Assembly: GCA_963748095.1 (NCBI GenBank)
Contig: CAVVIO010000016.1
Location: 1 to 64,000 of the forward strand
DNA from: CAVVIO01 sp963748095
Lineage (GTDB): Bacteria; Bacteroidota; Bacteroidia; Bacteroidales; UBA10428
Direction of reading: 5' to 3'
DNA length: 64,000 bases
Position numbers and translations under genes: made by a program. Below the pieces are notes generated by a model. It made no database searches. It saw only the letters and a list, made by a program, of their open reading frames with translations, and was not told the origin of the DNA. Shown piece after piece: positions 27,369 through 37,325 of the stretch. How positions within the stretch are numbered: position 1 is the first letter of the stretch; each line of letters starts with the position of its first letter.

Positions 27369-29825
27369 CTATTCCGCTCTCAGCTCCTCGACCGCATCGA
27401 CGCGCCACGCGCGGCGGGCGGGGAGCCACGCCGCCAGCAGCGCCGCGGCCATCGCCACGGCGGCGACGGAGGCGAGCAGCGCGGGATCGGCCGGCCCACC
27501 TCGAAGAGGAACCCGCGCAGCAGCCGGCCGGCGACGATCGCGCCGCCGAGACCGATCGCGACGCCGCGCCGCGGCGCGTCTCGCCGCGGCGCCCAGCACG
27601 AACCGCGCGAGCCCGCCGGGCGACGCGCCGAGCGCGAGCCGGATGCCCAGCTCCCGCCGCCGCGCGTCGAACCAGCTCGCGGTCACGGCGTAGACGCCCG
27701 CGACGCCGAGCAGCAGGCCGAGCGCCGCGCACGAGGCCAGCAGCACGGCCACGAAGCGCCGGTCGGACCGCCCCTGCGCCGCCTTCTCGTCGAGCGTCAT
27801 GACGTCGTAGATCGGCAGGTCGGGATCGACGCTCGGCCACCGCGCGCCGGAACGTGTCGGCGTACGACGCGGGGTCGCCCGCGACGCGCGCCATCACGCT
27901 CGCGTACGGATAGCTGAACTGCAGCGCCGGCTGGTACACGTCGGGGCCGGGCGGCGCGTCCGGCGGCCAGTACAGCACGTCGCCGACGATGCCGACGATC
28001 TCCGCCGTCTCTCCCGGCGTCACGCCCGGCGTCGTGTCGGGCAGGACGATGCGCCGGCCAATCGGGTTCTCGCCGGGCCAGAAGCGGCGCGCGGCGGCCT
28101 CGTTGATCGCGACGACGGGCGGGCGCCCCGCGCGGTCGGCCGCCGTGAACCCGCGGCCGCGCAGCACGGGAATGCCGAGCGCGGCGAAGTGATCCGGCCC
28201 CACGCGGTGCCACCCGACGATGGGCGTGCGGTCGTCGGTGAAGGGGCCGCGTCCCTCGATCATCAACGGCAGCCGCGCGCACCGCGGGCCGAGCGGCGTG
28301 CACTGCCCCGTCGTCACGGCTTCGACGCCCGGGACGCGCGCGAGCCGGTCGACGAGGCGCTCGACGAGGCGCGGCCCGCCGTCCGGCGTCGAGTCGCCGC
28401 GACCGGCGTTCACCGAGAACGACAGCACGCGGTCGGGCCGGAAGCCCGGGTCCACGGCGCGCAGCCGCGCGACGCTCTGCAGCATCAGGGCGGCGGCGGC
28501 GAGCAGCGTCACCGCCAGGGCGACCTGCGCGACGAGCAGCCCGCCGGCGGCGCTGGAGCCCTGCGTGCGGCCGATCCGCCGCAGCGCCGTCACGAGCGTC
28601 CATCCGGCCCGTGCGCCGGAACGCCAGCAGGCTCACGAAGAAACCCGACGCCAACGCGGCGCCCAGCGCGAAGAGCAGCACGGCGCCGTCGAGGCGGAGA
28701 TCCGCGAACGCGCCGAGCTGGCGGTAGCCGTTCGCCGGCGTCGCGAGCGCCGCCGGCGCGACCGCGCCCACCCCGGCGTTCGACCAGGCCGCGACGAGCA
28801 GGCCGGCGCCGAGGCCGAGCAGGCTGAGCGCCAGCACCTCGGCCCAGAGCGCGCGCAGGAGCCGCGCGCGCCCGCAGCCGAGCGCGAGGCGCACGGCCAC
28901 GTCGCGCGCGCGCCCGGCCAGGCGCGTCGCGAGCAGGTTCGCGACGTTGACCGACGCCACGAGCAGCACGAACAGCGCCGCGCCGAAGATCAGCCAGCGC
29001 GCGCGCGCTGCCGAGGGATCGACCCGCGCCTCGGCCAGCGGCCGCAGCGTCGCGCCGCGGTCCGCGGCCTCGTCCCACTGCGGCGGCGTCTCCGCCGCCA
29101 CGCGGGCGCCGACGACGTCGAGCTCGCGCCGCGCCGACGCCGGCGTCACGCCGGGCCGGAGGCGCGCGACGACGCTCAGGAAGTGCTGCGGCGTCGTGAG
29201 GTACTCGCGGTAATAGAGGATCGGCCCCAGCGTCTCCGGCAGCCACAGGTCCGCGTCGCCGCTCAGGCCGCGGAAGCCGGGCGGCATCACGCCCACCACG
29301 GTCAGCGTCACCCCGTTGACGCGCACGGTCCGCCCGATCGCTCCGCCCGACCCGGCGAACCTCGACTGCCAGAGGCGGTGGCCGATCACGACCTCGGCCG
29401 GCTCTCCCGGCGTGCCCGCCGCGGACACCCGGCCGAGCGCGGGCGCCACGCGCAGCACGCGGAAGTAGGCGGGCTCCACGTACTCCGCCGTCAGCCGCTC
29501 GGGCGGTCCCGTCGACACGACGCTCACACCGGAGCTGATGAACGACGCGATCGACTCGTAGCTCGCGGCCGCGCCGCGCAGGATGCGGATGCCGGGATAG
29601 GACCAGCGGAGGCGGTACGCGTGGCCGTTGGCGTGCTCGGTCGTGTAGAGCATCATCAGCCGGCCGGGCTCGATCGAAGGGCACCGCGCGCGCCACCGAC
29701 GCGTACAAGGCGCCGAACACCGTCGTCACCGCCCCGAGGCCGAGGCCCCAGGTGAGGACGACGCCGAGCGTGAACGCGCGCGAACGTCCGAGCGCGCGGA
29801 CGGCGTGACGCAGGTCCTGCCACAT
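27369..29825 (-). CDS. ADOP-family permease (MacB/FtsX-type ABC transporter permease), frameshifted
   Basis: The start MWQDLRHAVRALGRSRAFTL with a following helix is the mark of acidobacterial duplicated orphan permeases (ADOP), large proteins with two FtsX modules and no ATPase partner. The first periplasmic MacB core runs IASFISSGVSVVSTGPPERL to GVTLTVVGVMPPGFRGLSGD. The first FtsX module is FVLLVASVNVANLLATRLAG and RDVAVRLALGCGRARLLRAL. A second TM and core follow (LLVAQVALAVTLLAAAALML, then VVAINEAAARRFWPGENPIG). The last module is VTASWFDARRRELGIRLALG ending AWRVDAVEELRAE. About five frame shifts (near 29670, 28610, 27840, 27580, 27490) are needed. The transported substrate is unknown. 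Confidence 0.82.
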
Positions 29826-30211
29826 GCCGGCCCTTCCTTTCGCTGTCGCGGGTTCGGCGATCCTATATCAAGCTCCGTGCCGGACGGGAGCCGCGCGCCA
29901 AGCGCCCGCTCGGCAGTCAGTTGCGGCGTTCGCGGCCGAGGCCCGCCCGGCCGGCGGTGTCCGGCGGTGGGACGGGAGGACAAGGGGGGCTTCGAGAATG
30001 ACCGCGGAATGTCCACGGAAACCGCCACGGAAATCGCCGCGGAAAGGACAGAAAGGGCCGGCTTCCGCCTTCGCTGAAGCTCCGGCGGGACAGGTCAGCC
30101 GGCCCGACAGCCGAACGCGAACCCGAGAACCCGAGGAACCAGAGAACCCCCGAACCCGCGAACCCGTTCCGCTGGTACAATGACCGATCGGTTGATGCGG
30201 AGGAGGCACTC
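29826..30211. other. 386-bp intergenic region made of repeats
   Basis: No gene is seen. From left to right it holds CCGGCGGTGTCCGGCGGTGG (9-11 bp repeat, 29951-29970), an imperfect 11-12 bp tandem array of CCACGGAAA/CCGCGGAAA units (30001-30047), a palindrome with CGCCTTCGCTGAAGCTCCGG (30066-30088) inside GGGCCGGC...CAGCCGGCCC (30055-30105), and a GAACCC array (30112-30168). The last ~40 bases, up to GGAGGAGGC before the alanine dehydrogenase start, may contain its promoter. Confidence 0.75.
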
Positions 30212-31322
30212 ATGCACATCGGAGTTCCCTGCGAGCGAAGGCAGGACGAGTTTCGCGTCGGGCTGACGCCGGCGGGGGTCGAGCTGCTGACGGCGGCCGG
30301 GCACACGTGCTCGGTCGAGCACGACGCGGGACAGGGCGCGGGCTTTCCCGACCACGCGTACGAGAAGGCCGGCGCGCGCATCGTCTACTCGTCCGAGGAG
30401 GCGTACGGCCGCGCGGATCTCGTCGTGAAGGTCTCGCCGCTGCTGAGCGAGGAGATCCCCTGGCTGCGCGAGGGCTCGATCCTCATGGGCTTCCTCCACC
30501 TGGCGGCCGGCAAGCCCGACGTGGTGCAGGCGCTCCTCGCCGACCAGATCACGGCCATCGCGTACGAGACCGTGCAGGAGGACGACGGGGCGCTGCCGGT
30601 GCTGGTGCCGCTCAGCCAGGTGGCCGGGCGGATGGCGCCGCAGGTCGCCTCGGCGCTCCTGCGCAACGACCGCGGCGGCAACGGCATCCTGCTCGGCGGC
30701 GTGCCGGGCGTGCCGCCGGCCGAGGTCGTGATCATCGGCGCGGGCACGCTGGGCGCCACGGCGGCCTCGGCGTTCCTCGGATTCGGGCGCGAGCGTCTAC
30801 CTGCTCGACCAGAGCCTGTCGCGGCTGCAGCAGCTCGACCAGCTCTACGGCTCCGGCCGCAAGCCCGTGCTGATGGTGTCGCACGACTTCAACGTGCGGA
30901 AGACGGTCGGCTTCGCCGACGTGGTCGTCGGCGCGGTGCTCGTGCCCGGGTCCCGCGCGCCGATCGTGGTGACGCGCGACATGGTCCAGGCGATGAAGCC
31001 GCGCTCGCTGATCATCGACTTCTCCATCGACGAGGGCGGCTGCGTCGAGACCAGCCGGCCGACGACGCACCGGACGTCCACGTTCGTGGAGGAGAACATC
31101 ATCCACTACTGCGTGCCCAACATGACGTCGGTCGTCGCGCGCACGGCGACCCACGCCTTCAACAACGCCGCGTGGCCGCTCATGTGGGCGATTGCCGACA
31201 AGGGCCTCGAGGCGGCGCTGGCGAGCCGGCCGGCGCTGCGCCGGGGGGTGGCCACGCACAAAGGCCAGGTGGTGCACCCGGCGCTGGCGTCGCACCTCGG
31301 CGTGACGGGGGTGTCGCTGTGA
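30212..31322 (+). CDS. ald: Alanine dehydrogenase, one frameshift
   Basis: A ~370-residue NAD-dependent alanine dehydrogenase (alanine to pyruvate plus ammonia). Residues 1-20, MHIGVPCERRQDEFRVGLTP, contain the substrate Arg. SSEEAYGRADLVVKVSPL and GFLHLAAGK supply the catalytic Lys and His. The Rossmann motif is VVIIGAGTLGATAA. The C-terminal IDFSIDEGGCVETSRPTTH, VPNMTSVVARTATHAFNNA are close to the family consensus. One frame shift near 30782 (SAFLGF to ASVYLLDQS) falls in the NAD domain. The ATG has GGAGGAGGC upstream. Its stop overlaps the GTG of the CoA-transferase gene, implying translational coupling. Confidence 0.9.
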
Positions 31323-32619
31323 GCTGGATGGAGGAGTACCGGCGCAAGACGGTGACGGCGGAAGAGGCGGTCCGCTGCATCGAGTCCGGTCAACGGGTCT
31401 TCATCACCGGCAACTGCTCGGTGCCCGAGCAGCTGCAGGACGCGCTGGTCTCGCGGGCGACGGAGCTCGAGCACGTGGAGCTCGTCCAGGTGCTGACCTT
31501 CGGCCGCGCCCCGCAGACCGACCCCGCGCTGGCGCCCCACCTGCGGGTGAACACGCTGTTCATCAGCGACAACGTGCGCAAGGCGGTCAACGAGGGCCGG
31601 GCGGACTACTCGCCGTGCTTCCTGTCGGAGATCCCCCTGCTCTTCAAGAACGGCATCCTGCCGCTCGACGTGGCGCTCATCCACGTGAGCCCGCCCGACG
31701 AGCACGGCTTCTGCTCGTTCGGCGTCGAGGTGGGCGTCACAAGACCGCCGCGCAGTCGGCGAAGAAGGTGATCGCGCAGGTCAACCCGAACATGCCGCGC
31801 ACGCTCGGCGACGCGTTCATCCACGTGTCGAAGCTCGACCTGATCGTGCCCGTGGACGTGCCCCTGCCCGAGGTGCACATGGCCGACTCGTCGGAGCTGG
31901 CCGGCCAGATCGCGTCCCACATCATCGACCTGATTCCCGACGGCGCCACGCTGCAGACCGGCATCGGCGGCATCCCCGACGCGGTCCTGCGCCGGCTCGG
32001 CGGCAAGAAGCACCTGGGCATCCACACCGAGCTCTTCTCGGACGGCGTCATCGATCTCGTCGAGAAGGGCGTGATCGACGGCGAGATGAAGTCGCTCCAC
32101 CCCGGCAAGATCGTCGCCGGCTTCATCCTCGGCACGCGGCGGCTGTTCGACTACGTGCACGACAACCCGATCGTCGAGCTGCACCCGACCGAGTACATCA
32201 ACGACCCGTTCATCGTCGCGCAGAACGACCGGATGGTGGCCATCAACTCGGCGATCGAGGTGGACCTCACGGGCCAGGTGTGCGCCGACAGCATCGGCCC
32301 GCGGCTGTACAGCGGCGTGGGCGGGCAGGTGGACTTCATCTACGGCGCGTCGCGCAGCAAGGGCGGCGTGCCCATCATCGCGCTGTCCGCGACGGCCACC
32401 GTCAAGGGCGAGACCGTCAGCAAGATCGTCGCGACGCTCAAGACCGGCGCCGGCGTCGTCACGACGCGCAACCACGTGCACTACGTCGTCACCGAGCACG
32501 GCGTCGCCGACCTCTACGGCAGGACCATCCGCCAGCGCGCCCGCGCCCTGATCGACATCGCCGGGCCGGAGTTCCGGGAGGAGCTGGAGAAGAAGGCGAT
32601 CGAGTTGAAGTACCTCTGA
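31319..32619 (+). CDS. Acetyl-CoA hydrolase/4-hydroxybutyrate CoA-transferase family protein, one frameshift
   Basis: A ~433-residue class I CoA-transferase. It transfers CoA between acetyl-CoA and a short-chain acid through a glutamyl-CoA intermediate, most likely the Glu of GIHTELFSDGVIDLVEKG. GATLQTGIGGIPDAVLRRLG and HPTEYINDPFIVAQNDRMVA, RLYSGVGGQVDFIYGASRS and TRNHVHYVVTEHGVADLYG are family signatures; the N-terminal domain has FITGNCSVPEQLQDALV. One frame shift near 31740 joins GFCSFGVEVGVT to KTAAQSAKKV. The GTG at 31319 overlaps the TGA of ald; an ATG 9 bp later is also possible. Linking amino-acid deamination with CoA transfer is inference. Confidence 0.88.
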
Positions 32620-32760
<141 letters not shown>

Positions 32761-32787
32761 GTAGCGTTCCTGCTAGAATCCCCCTCC

Positions 32788-34458
32788 ATGCGCCTCGCGC
32801 CGGTCGACTACGGCATCATCGCGCTCTACTTCGTGACGGTGCTCGGCATCGGCCTCGTCCTGAAGCGGCGGATGCGGCACAGCGACGACTTCCTGCTGGC
32901 CGGCCGCGCGGTGCCGGCGTGGGCGGCGGGGCTGGCCTTCATCGCGGCCAACCTGGGCGCGCAGGAGGTCATCGGCATGGCGGCGAGCGGCGCCAAGTAC
33001 GGGTGGCTCACGAGCCACTTCTACTGGCTCGGCGCGATCCCGGCCATGGCCTTCGTCGCCATCTTCATGATGCCGTTCTACTACGGCTCGCGCGCGCGCA
33101 GCGTGCCCGAGTACCTGCGCCTGCGCTTCGACGAGAAGACGCGCACGTTCAACGCGGGGTCGTTCGCCGTGATGACGATCCTCTCGTCGGGCATCAGCAT
33201 GTTCGCGATGGCGAAGCTGTTCAACCTGGTGCTCGGCTGGAACATGAACGCCAGCATCTGGCTGTCGGCCGTCGTCGTGCTGGGCTACATCGTGCTGGGC
33301 GGCCTCACGAGCGCCATCTACAACGAGGTGCTCCAGTTCTTCCTGATCGTCGCCGGGTTCTCGCCGCTGGTGTGGCTCGGCCTGCGCCAGGTGGGCGGGT
33401 GGCACGGCATGGTGACCAGGCCTGCCCGCGGGCTACACCGAGGTGTGGGCGAACCTGGGCAGCCCGCACGCCAACCCGATGGGCGTCGAGTGGTTCGGGA
33501 TGGTCATGGGCCTCGGCTTCGTGCTGTCGTTCGGCTACTGGTGCACCGACTTCCTGGTGGTGCAGCGCGCCATGGCGGCCGACTCGATGAACGCCGCGCA
33601 GCGCACGCCGCTCATCGGCGCCATCCCCAAGATGCTCTTCCCGTTCATCGTCATCCTGCCGGGGCTGATCGCCCTGGCGCTGACGCTGCACCCGGCGCCG
33701 GGCACCGCGCCGCTGCTGCCGGTGCTGCCCGACGGGAGCTACGACTACAACATGGCGATCCCGGCGATGCTGGGGCGCTACTACCCGGCGGGGCTGCTGG
33801 GCCTCGGGCTCACGGCGCTGCTCGCCAGCTTCATGTCCGGCATGGCCGGCAACGTGACCGCGTTCAACACCGTGTGGACCTACGACCTCTACCAGGGCCA
33901 CATCAACAAGCACGCGACCGACGCGCACTACCTGCGGATGGCGCGGTTCACCACCGTGTGGGCGTCGCGCTCAGCGTGGCGACGGCCTACGTCGCCATGC
34001 GGTTCAACAACATCATGGACATGCTGCAGCTCGTGTTCAGCTTCGTGAACGCGCCGCTGCTCGCGACGTTCCTCCTCGGCATGTTCTGGCGGCGGACGAC
34101 CGGCCACGGCGCGTTCTGGGGCCTGCTGGGCGGCACGGCCGCCGCGGCGCTCCACTACGAGGTGACCGGCGTCGCCGGGAGCGCGTCGCTCCTGCCCAAG
34201 CTCGCCCTGATCCACGCCTACCCGTCCGACATGGCGCAGAACTTCTGGGGCGCGATCTGGGCGTGGTCGGCGTGCTTCGCGCTGACCTGGGCGATCAGCC
34301 TCGTCACCGCGCCGCGCGCCCCGAAGGAGCTCGAGGGGCTCGTGTACGGCCTGACCACCATGCCGAGCAACGCGCACGAAGTCTGGTACCGGCGCCCCGT
34401 CGTCCTGGCCGTCGGCGTCCTCACCGCCACGATCGCGCTCAATATCCTGTTCTGGTAG
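32788..34458 (+). CDS. Sodium:solute symporter (SSS family), two frameshifts
   Basis: An inner-membrane Na+-coupled transporter with about 14 helices. The N-terminus LAPVDYGIIALYFVTVLGIG is followed by SDDFLLAGRAVPAWAAGLAF and AANLGAQEVIGMAASGAKYG, the first SSS motif. Later come FYYGSRARSVPEYLRLRFDE, LGGLTSAIYNEVLQFFLIVA, SFGYWCTDFLVVQRAMAA and LLASFMSGMAGNVTAFNTVW. The frame slips near 33420 and 33960. The C-terminal MFWRRTTGHGAFWGLLGGTA and EVWYRRPVVLAVGVLTATIA complete the protein. It resembles SGLT-type sugar or carboxylate symporters; substrate not readable. It follows the ald/CoA-transferase pair on the same strand, which might suggest an organic-acid or amino-acid substrate. Confidence 0.87.
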   Translation: MRLAPVDYGIIALYFVTVLGIGLVLKRRMRHSDDFLLAGRAVPAWAAGLAFIAANLGAQEVIGMAASGAKYGWLTSHFYWLGAIPAMAFVAIFMMPFYYGSRARSVPEYLRLRFDEKTRTFNAGSFAVMTILSSGISMFAMAKLFNLVLGWNMNASIWLSAVVVLGYIVLGGLTSAIYNEVLQFFLIVAGFSPLVWLGLRQVGGWHGMVTRPARGLHRGVGEPGQPARQPDGRRVVRDGHGPRLRAVVRLLVHRLPGGAARHGGRLDERRAAHAAHRRHPQDALPVHRHPAGADRPGADAAPGAGHRAAAAGAARRELRLQHGDPGDAGALLPGGAAGPRAHGAARQLHVRHGRQRDRVQHRVDLRPLPGPHQQARDRRALPADGAVHHRVGVALSVATAYVAMRFNNIMDMLQLVFSFVNAPLLATFLLGMFWRRTTGHGAFWGLLGGTAAAALHYEVTGVAGSASLLPKLALIHAYPSDMAQNFWGAIWAWSACFALTWAISLVTAPRAPKELEGLVYGLTTMPSNAHEVWYRRPVVLAVGVLTATIALNILFW

Positions 34459-34488
34459 ACGAAAGACGGGGACTGGGGGCTCGGGCCT

Positions 34489-34550
34489 GCAGTACGTAGT
34501 GCTGGCCTTCAGGCCAGCTTCCGCGACGTGGGGGCCGGCCTCAGCCCGGC
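34489..34550. repeat. Palindromic GCCGGC/GGCC repeats
   Basis: TACGTAGTGCTGGCCTTCAGGCCAGC, then CGCGACGTGGGGGCCGGCCTCAGCCCGGC: two hairpins of the same palindrome family as at 4071, again next to TACGT and ACGTGGGGG, between convergent genes. Confidence 0.75.
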
Positions 34551-34553
34551 TCG

Positions 34554-34739
34554 TCACTGATACTTCTGGAATCTGTACTGCGCGGCCAGTTTGGCCCTCT
34601 CCTCCGACGGGAGAGACGTGAAGTAGGCCTTCCAGCCCGGGCAGACGTTGATGTGCCAGCGCCAGAGCCGCCCGAGAACCGACGTGGGCTTCTGGTCATA
34701 CTTCGCCCGAAAGCGACAGTTCGCGCAGTTCTCAGCCAT
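34554..34739 (-). CDS. Small Cys-containing protein, 61 residues, function unknown
   Basis: Intact small ORF beginning MAENCANCRFRAKYDQKP with a C-x2-C pair at residues 5-8. It then has a basic Trp-rich segment LGRLWRWHINVCPGWKAYFT with a third Cys, and SLPSEERAKLAAQYRFQKYQ. The CANC and CPGW cysteines plus His could bind a metal or cluster. It resembles a short conserved bacterial protein I have seen in other phyla but cannot name. GAGAACTCAC precedes the start. It sits downstream of the fragment at 34865 on the same strand. Confidence 0.6.
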   Translation of the reverse strand: MAENCANCRFRAKYDQKPTSVLGRLWRWHINVCPGWKAYFTSLPSEERAKLAAQYRFQKYQ

Positions 34740-34864
34740 GTGAGTTCTCCGGTCGTCGAACCGAGCTACATCAGCCGTTTCGGCCTGCCTGAGACGACGA
34801 AGAGTACTCTACGCCAACATGGCCGCGTTGCCGAGAGGCGCGGGGCTCGGGGCTCACGGCCTGG

Positions 34865-34948
34865 GCCGCCGTACATCGTCTTCTGCGCGTCGAAGGCGAA
34901 CGTCCTCGGCCGCGGATTGTCGACCTCCGCCTTGATCGCGTAAGCCAT
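34865..34948 (-). pseudogene. 5' fragment of a conserved uncharacterised gene
   Basis: The reading from ATG 34948 begins MAYAIKAEVDNPRPRTFAFD and continues AQKTMYGG, 28 residues that look like the conserved N-terminus of an uncharacterised protein family (IKA-VDNPRPRTFAFDAQK). After that the frame runs into low-quality sequence without resemblance and stops by 34766. AACGAGGCGC precedes the ATG. Either a truncated gene or an assembly deletion removed the rest. My recollection of the family is not backed by a search. Confidence 0.4.
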
Positions 34949-35108
34949 GCGCCTCGTTCCGGTTGTCAGCTCCCGACCGTCTGCTCCGCGTTGACATCCC
35001 CGGCGTGCCGAACCGATGGATCAGCACCAGGACTGGCTCAATTGTAGCGTCCCGGGAGGAGACGACCGCCGCAGGCGTTGGGCGCTGGGCGTCGGGCGCC
35101 AGGGAGGA
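34949..35108. other. Intergenic region upstream of the ADOP gene
   Basis: Together with the array at 35109 this forms a ~300-bp gap. I see no gene, no clear promoter and no strong hairpin here; GGCGTTGGGCGCTGGGCGTCGGGCGCC at 35076-35102 is a short GGGCGC-type repeat. Confidence 0.5.
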
Positions 35109-35178
35109 GAACCCCCGAACCCGGACCCAAGAACCCGGGAACCCGAGAACCCGAGCACCCCCGAACCCCCGAACCCCT
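35109..35178. repeat. GAACCC short-period array (single arm)
   Basis: GAACCCCCGAACCCGGACCC, AAGAACCCGGGAACCCGAG and further GAACCC units are the reverse-complement form of the GGTTC arrays, with no core. It lies ~75 bp upstream of the ADOP permease start. Confidence 0.8.
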
Positions 35179-35255
35179 AGCCAAGTGGAACCCCAGCTCC
35201 GCCCTTTGCGTCCTGTCTCAGCAGGAACCCTCTCTCCTCGGGTCAGGAGTGTCCG

Positions 35256-36420
35256 ATGTCCACGCTGCTCCAGGATTTGCGCTACAGCCTCCGTGTCATG
35301 GCGGGCCGGCCCGGTTTCACCGCCATCGCGGTCGTCGTGCTCGCGCTCGGCATCGGCGCCAACAGCGCCGTGTTCACGCTGGTCAACGAGCTGCTGCTCC
35401 GGCCGCTGCCCGCCGAGCGCGCGCCGGGTGAGATCGTCGGCATCTACAGCAAGGACCGCGCGCGTCCCGACAACTACCGGGGCTTCTCGTACCCCAACTT
35501 TGTCGACGTGCGCGACGGCGCCGACGTCTTCTCGGGCGTCCTGGCCGAGGGCATCTCGCTCGCCGGCGTCACCGAGGGCGACACCACCCGCCGCTCGTTC
35601 GTCTTCATCGTCTCGTCGAACTACTTCGAGACGCTGGCGGCGCACCTCACGCTCGGACGCGTGTTCACGCCGGAAGAGGAGCGCCCGGGCGCCCAGGCGC
35701 AGGTGGCGGTCGTCAGCTACGCCTACTGGCAGCAGCACGGCGGACAGCCCGACATCCTCGGGCAGCACGATCCGCATGAACGGCCGCGACTTCCAGATCG
35801 TCGGCGTCACGCCGCGCGGGTTCACCGGCGCGCACCCGATGCTGGCGCCCGAGGCCTACGTGCCCATCGGCGCCTACGCGCTCGTCGTCAACGACCTCTT
35901 CCAGGACGACGCCGCGCACACGAGCCTGGACGACCGGCAGAACACCGCGCTGGTGCTGATCGGCCGGCTGAAGCCGGGCGTCACCGAGGAGGCGGCGGCG
36001 CCCCAGCTCGACGCGCTCGCGCGCCGGCTCGAGCAGGCGTACCCCGCCGCCAACAAGGACCAGACGCTGGTCACGCACCGCCTGCGGCGCATGGGCATCA
36101 GCACGAGCCCGGGCGACGACGGGGACACCGCGACGGCGTTCGTGCTGCTCCAGGCCATGGCCGCGGTCGTGCTGATCATCGCCTGCCTCAACCTCGCGAA
36201 CATGCTGCTCGCCCGCGCGAGCGCGCGGCGCAAGGAGATGGGCATCCGCCTGGCGCTCGGCGCCGGCCGCGCCCGCATCGTCCGCCAGCTCCTCGTCGAG
36301 GGCTTCCTGCTCTCGCTCGCCGGGAGCGCCGCCGGGCTGGTCGCCGCCTACTGGGCCATCCGCGTGCTGATCTCGTCGTTCATGGTGGCCATCCCGTTCA
36401 CGATCGACTTCGACCCGGAT
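35256..36420 (+). CDS. ADOP-family permease, truncated at the chimeric junction
   Basis: A second ADOP (MacB/FtsX-type) permease. The start MSTLLQDLRYSLRVMAGRPG with the helix GFTAIAVVVLALGIGANSAVF is diagnostic. The periplasmic core runs FSYPNFVDVRDGADVFSGVL to QIVGVTPRGFTGAHPM, with one frame slip near 35762. Then comes the first FtsX module, VVLIIACLNLANMLLARASA and RRKEMGIRLALGAGRARIVR, and the reading ends VAIPFTIDFDPD. Only the first half (~390 residues of an expected ~800) is present; the following bases belong to another genome. The ATG has CAGGAGTGTCCG upstream. No ATPase gene is beside it, as usual for ADOPs. Confidence 0.88.
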
Positions 36421-36421
36421 A
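36420..36421. other. Junction between GC-rich and AT-rich DNA (probable chimera)
   Basis: Left of this point sequence is GC-rich and codes for an ADOP permease on plus (FTIDFDPD). Right of it the sequence is AT-rich and codes for threonine synthase on minus, which ends abruptly after PVKKFVV. Both genes are cut in mid-domain. The exact base is uncertain by one or two because GGAT/ACTA could belong to either side. Confidence 0.9.
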
Positions 36422-37253
36422 CTACGAATTTCTTTACCGGTAGTCCCATTTTCATCGCCAGAAGCCCTCCCATCAGGTCTCCGAAATTCCCGGAGGGCAC
36501 GGAGAAAATTATTTTTTCATTCTTGTCCGCATCCGCCAAACGGCTGTAGGCATAAATATAATACATGGACTGTGGCAATAATCGTCCGATATTTATGGAA
36601 TTAGCCGAAGAAAGATCCATGTTTTTCATATCCGGGTCGGCAAAAGCTTTCTTTACCAGTGCCTGGCAGTCGTCGAATTTTCCATTTAGCGCCAGTATCT
36701 GAATATTACTTTGAAGGGTGGTCATCTGTTTTCGTTGGCGGTCAGTAACTTCCTTTTCAGGATACAGGATCACTACTTTAATATTATGAAGCCCGTAAAA
36801 AGCATTGGCGATAGCGCTTCCGGTATCTCCCGATGTAGCTGTTAGTATAAGCAGGTTCCTGTTTTCTTTATCGAGAAAATACTGCATCAGGCGTCCCATC
36901 ATCCGTGCGGCAAAATCCTTGAACGAGGCAGTAGGTCCCTGATCGAGCCGCATCACATATTTTCGGTCGTATACTTTTTCCAGGGGGACATCAAAATCAT
37001 AAGCTTCTTTCACAATTTTCAATAAGTCGCTGTCGGGGATCTCATCACTTAGAAATTTACGTCCGATCTGGTAAGCGATTTCGTAATAGGGCATTCCCGA
37101 AAATGCTTTCAATTCTTCTTTGCTAATGACCGGCAAGTGTTCCGGCATATATAATCCCCGGTCAGGTGCCAGACCGGTGAGCAGGGCATCTCTGAAACTG
37201 ACCTTTGCTGCCTGTTGATTGGTTGAATAATAATATATTGGTGAAAAACTCAT
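36421..37253 (-). CDS. thrC: Threonine synthase, C-terminally truncated by the junction
   Basis: PLP enzyme that converts O-phosphohomoserine to threonine. It starts FSPIYYYSTNQQAAKVSFRD and LLTGLAPDRGLYMPEHLP; the cofactor Lys is in QGPTASFKDFAARMMG, and TATSGDTGSAIANAFYG and VPSGNFGDLMGG bind phosphate and PLP. About 277 of ~430 residues remain, ending PVKKFVV at the junction; the final ~23 residues of the open frame are read from foreign DNA. Upstream on the same strand are a HAD phosphatase and thrA, giving a threonine operon. No homoserine kinase is in view. Confidence 0.93.
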
Positions 37254-37325
37254 GTAGCTAAAAATGTTTCTTGTTAATAAAATACAACTTTAAATAAAAT
37301 TCAGATTTATGATCTATATAAAAAT

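Noticed and set aside
36300..36500. Horizontal transfer or integrative element boundary
   Set aside because: No integrase, tRNA, att repeat or IS end; both flanking genes are cut in mid-domain.
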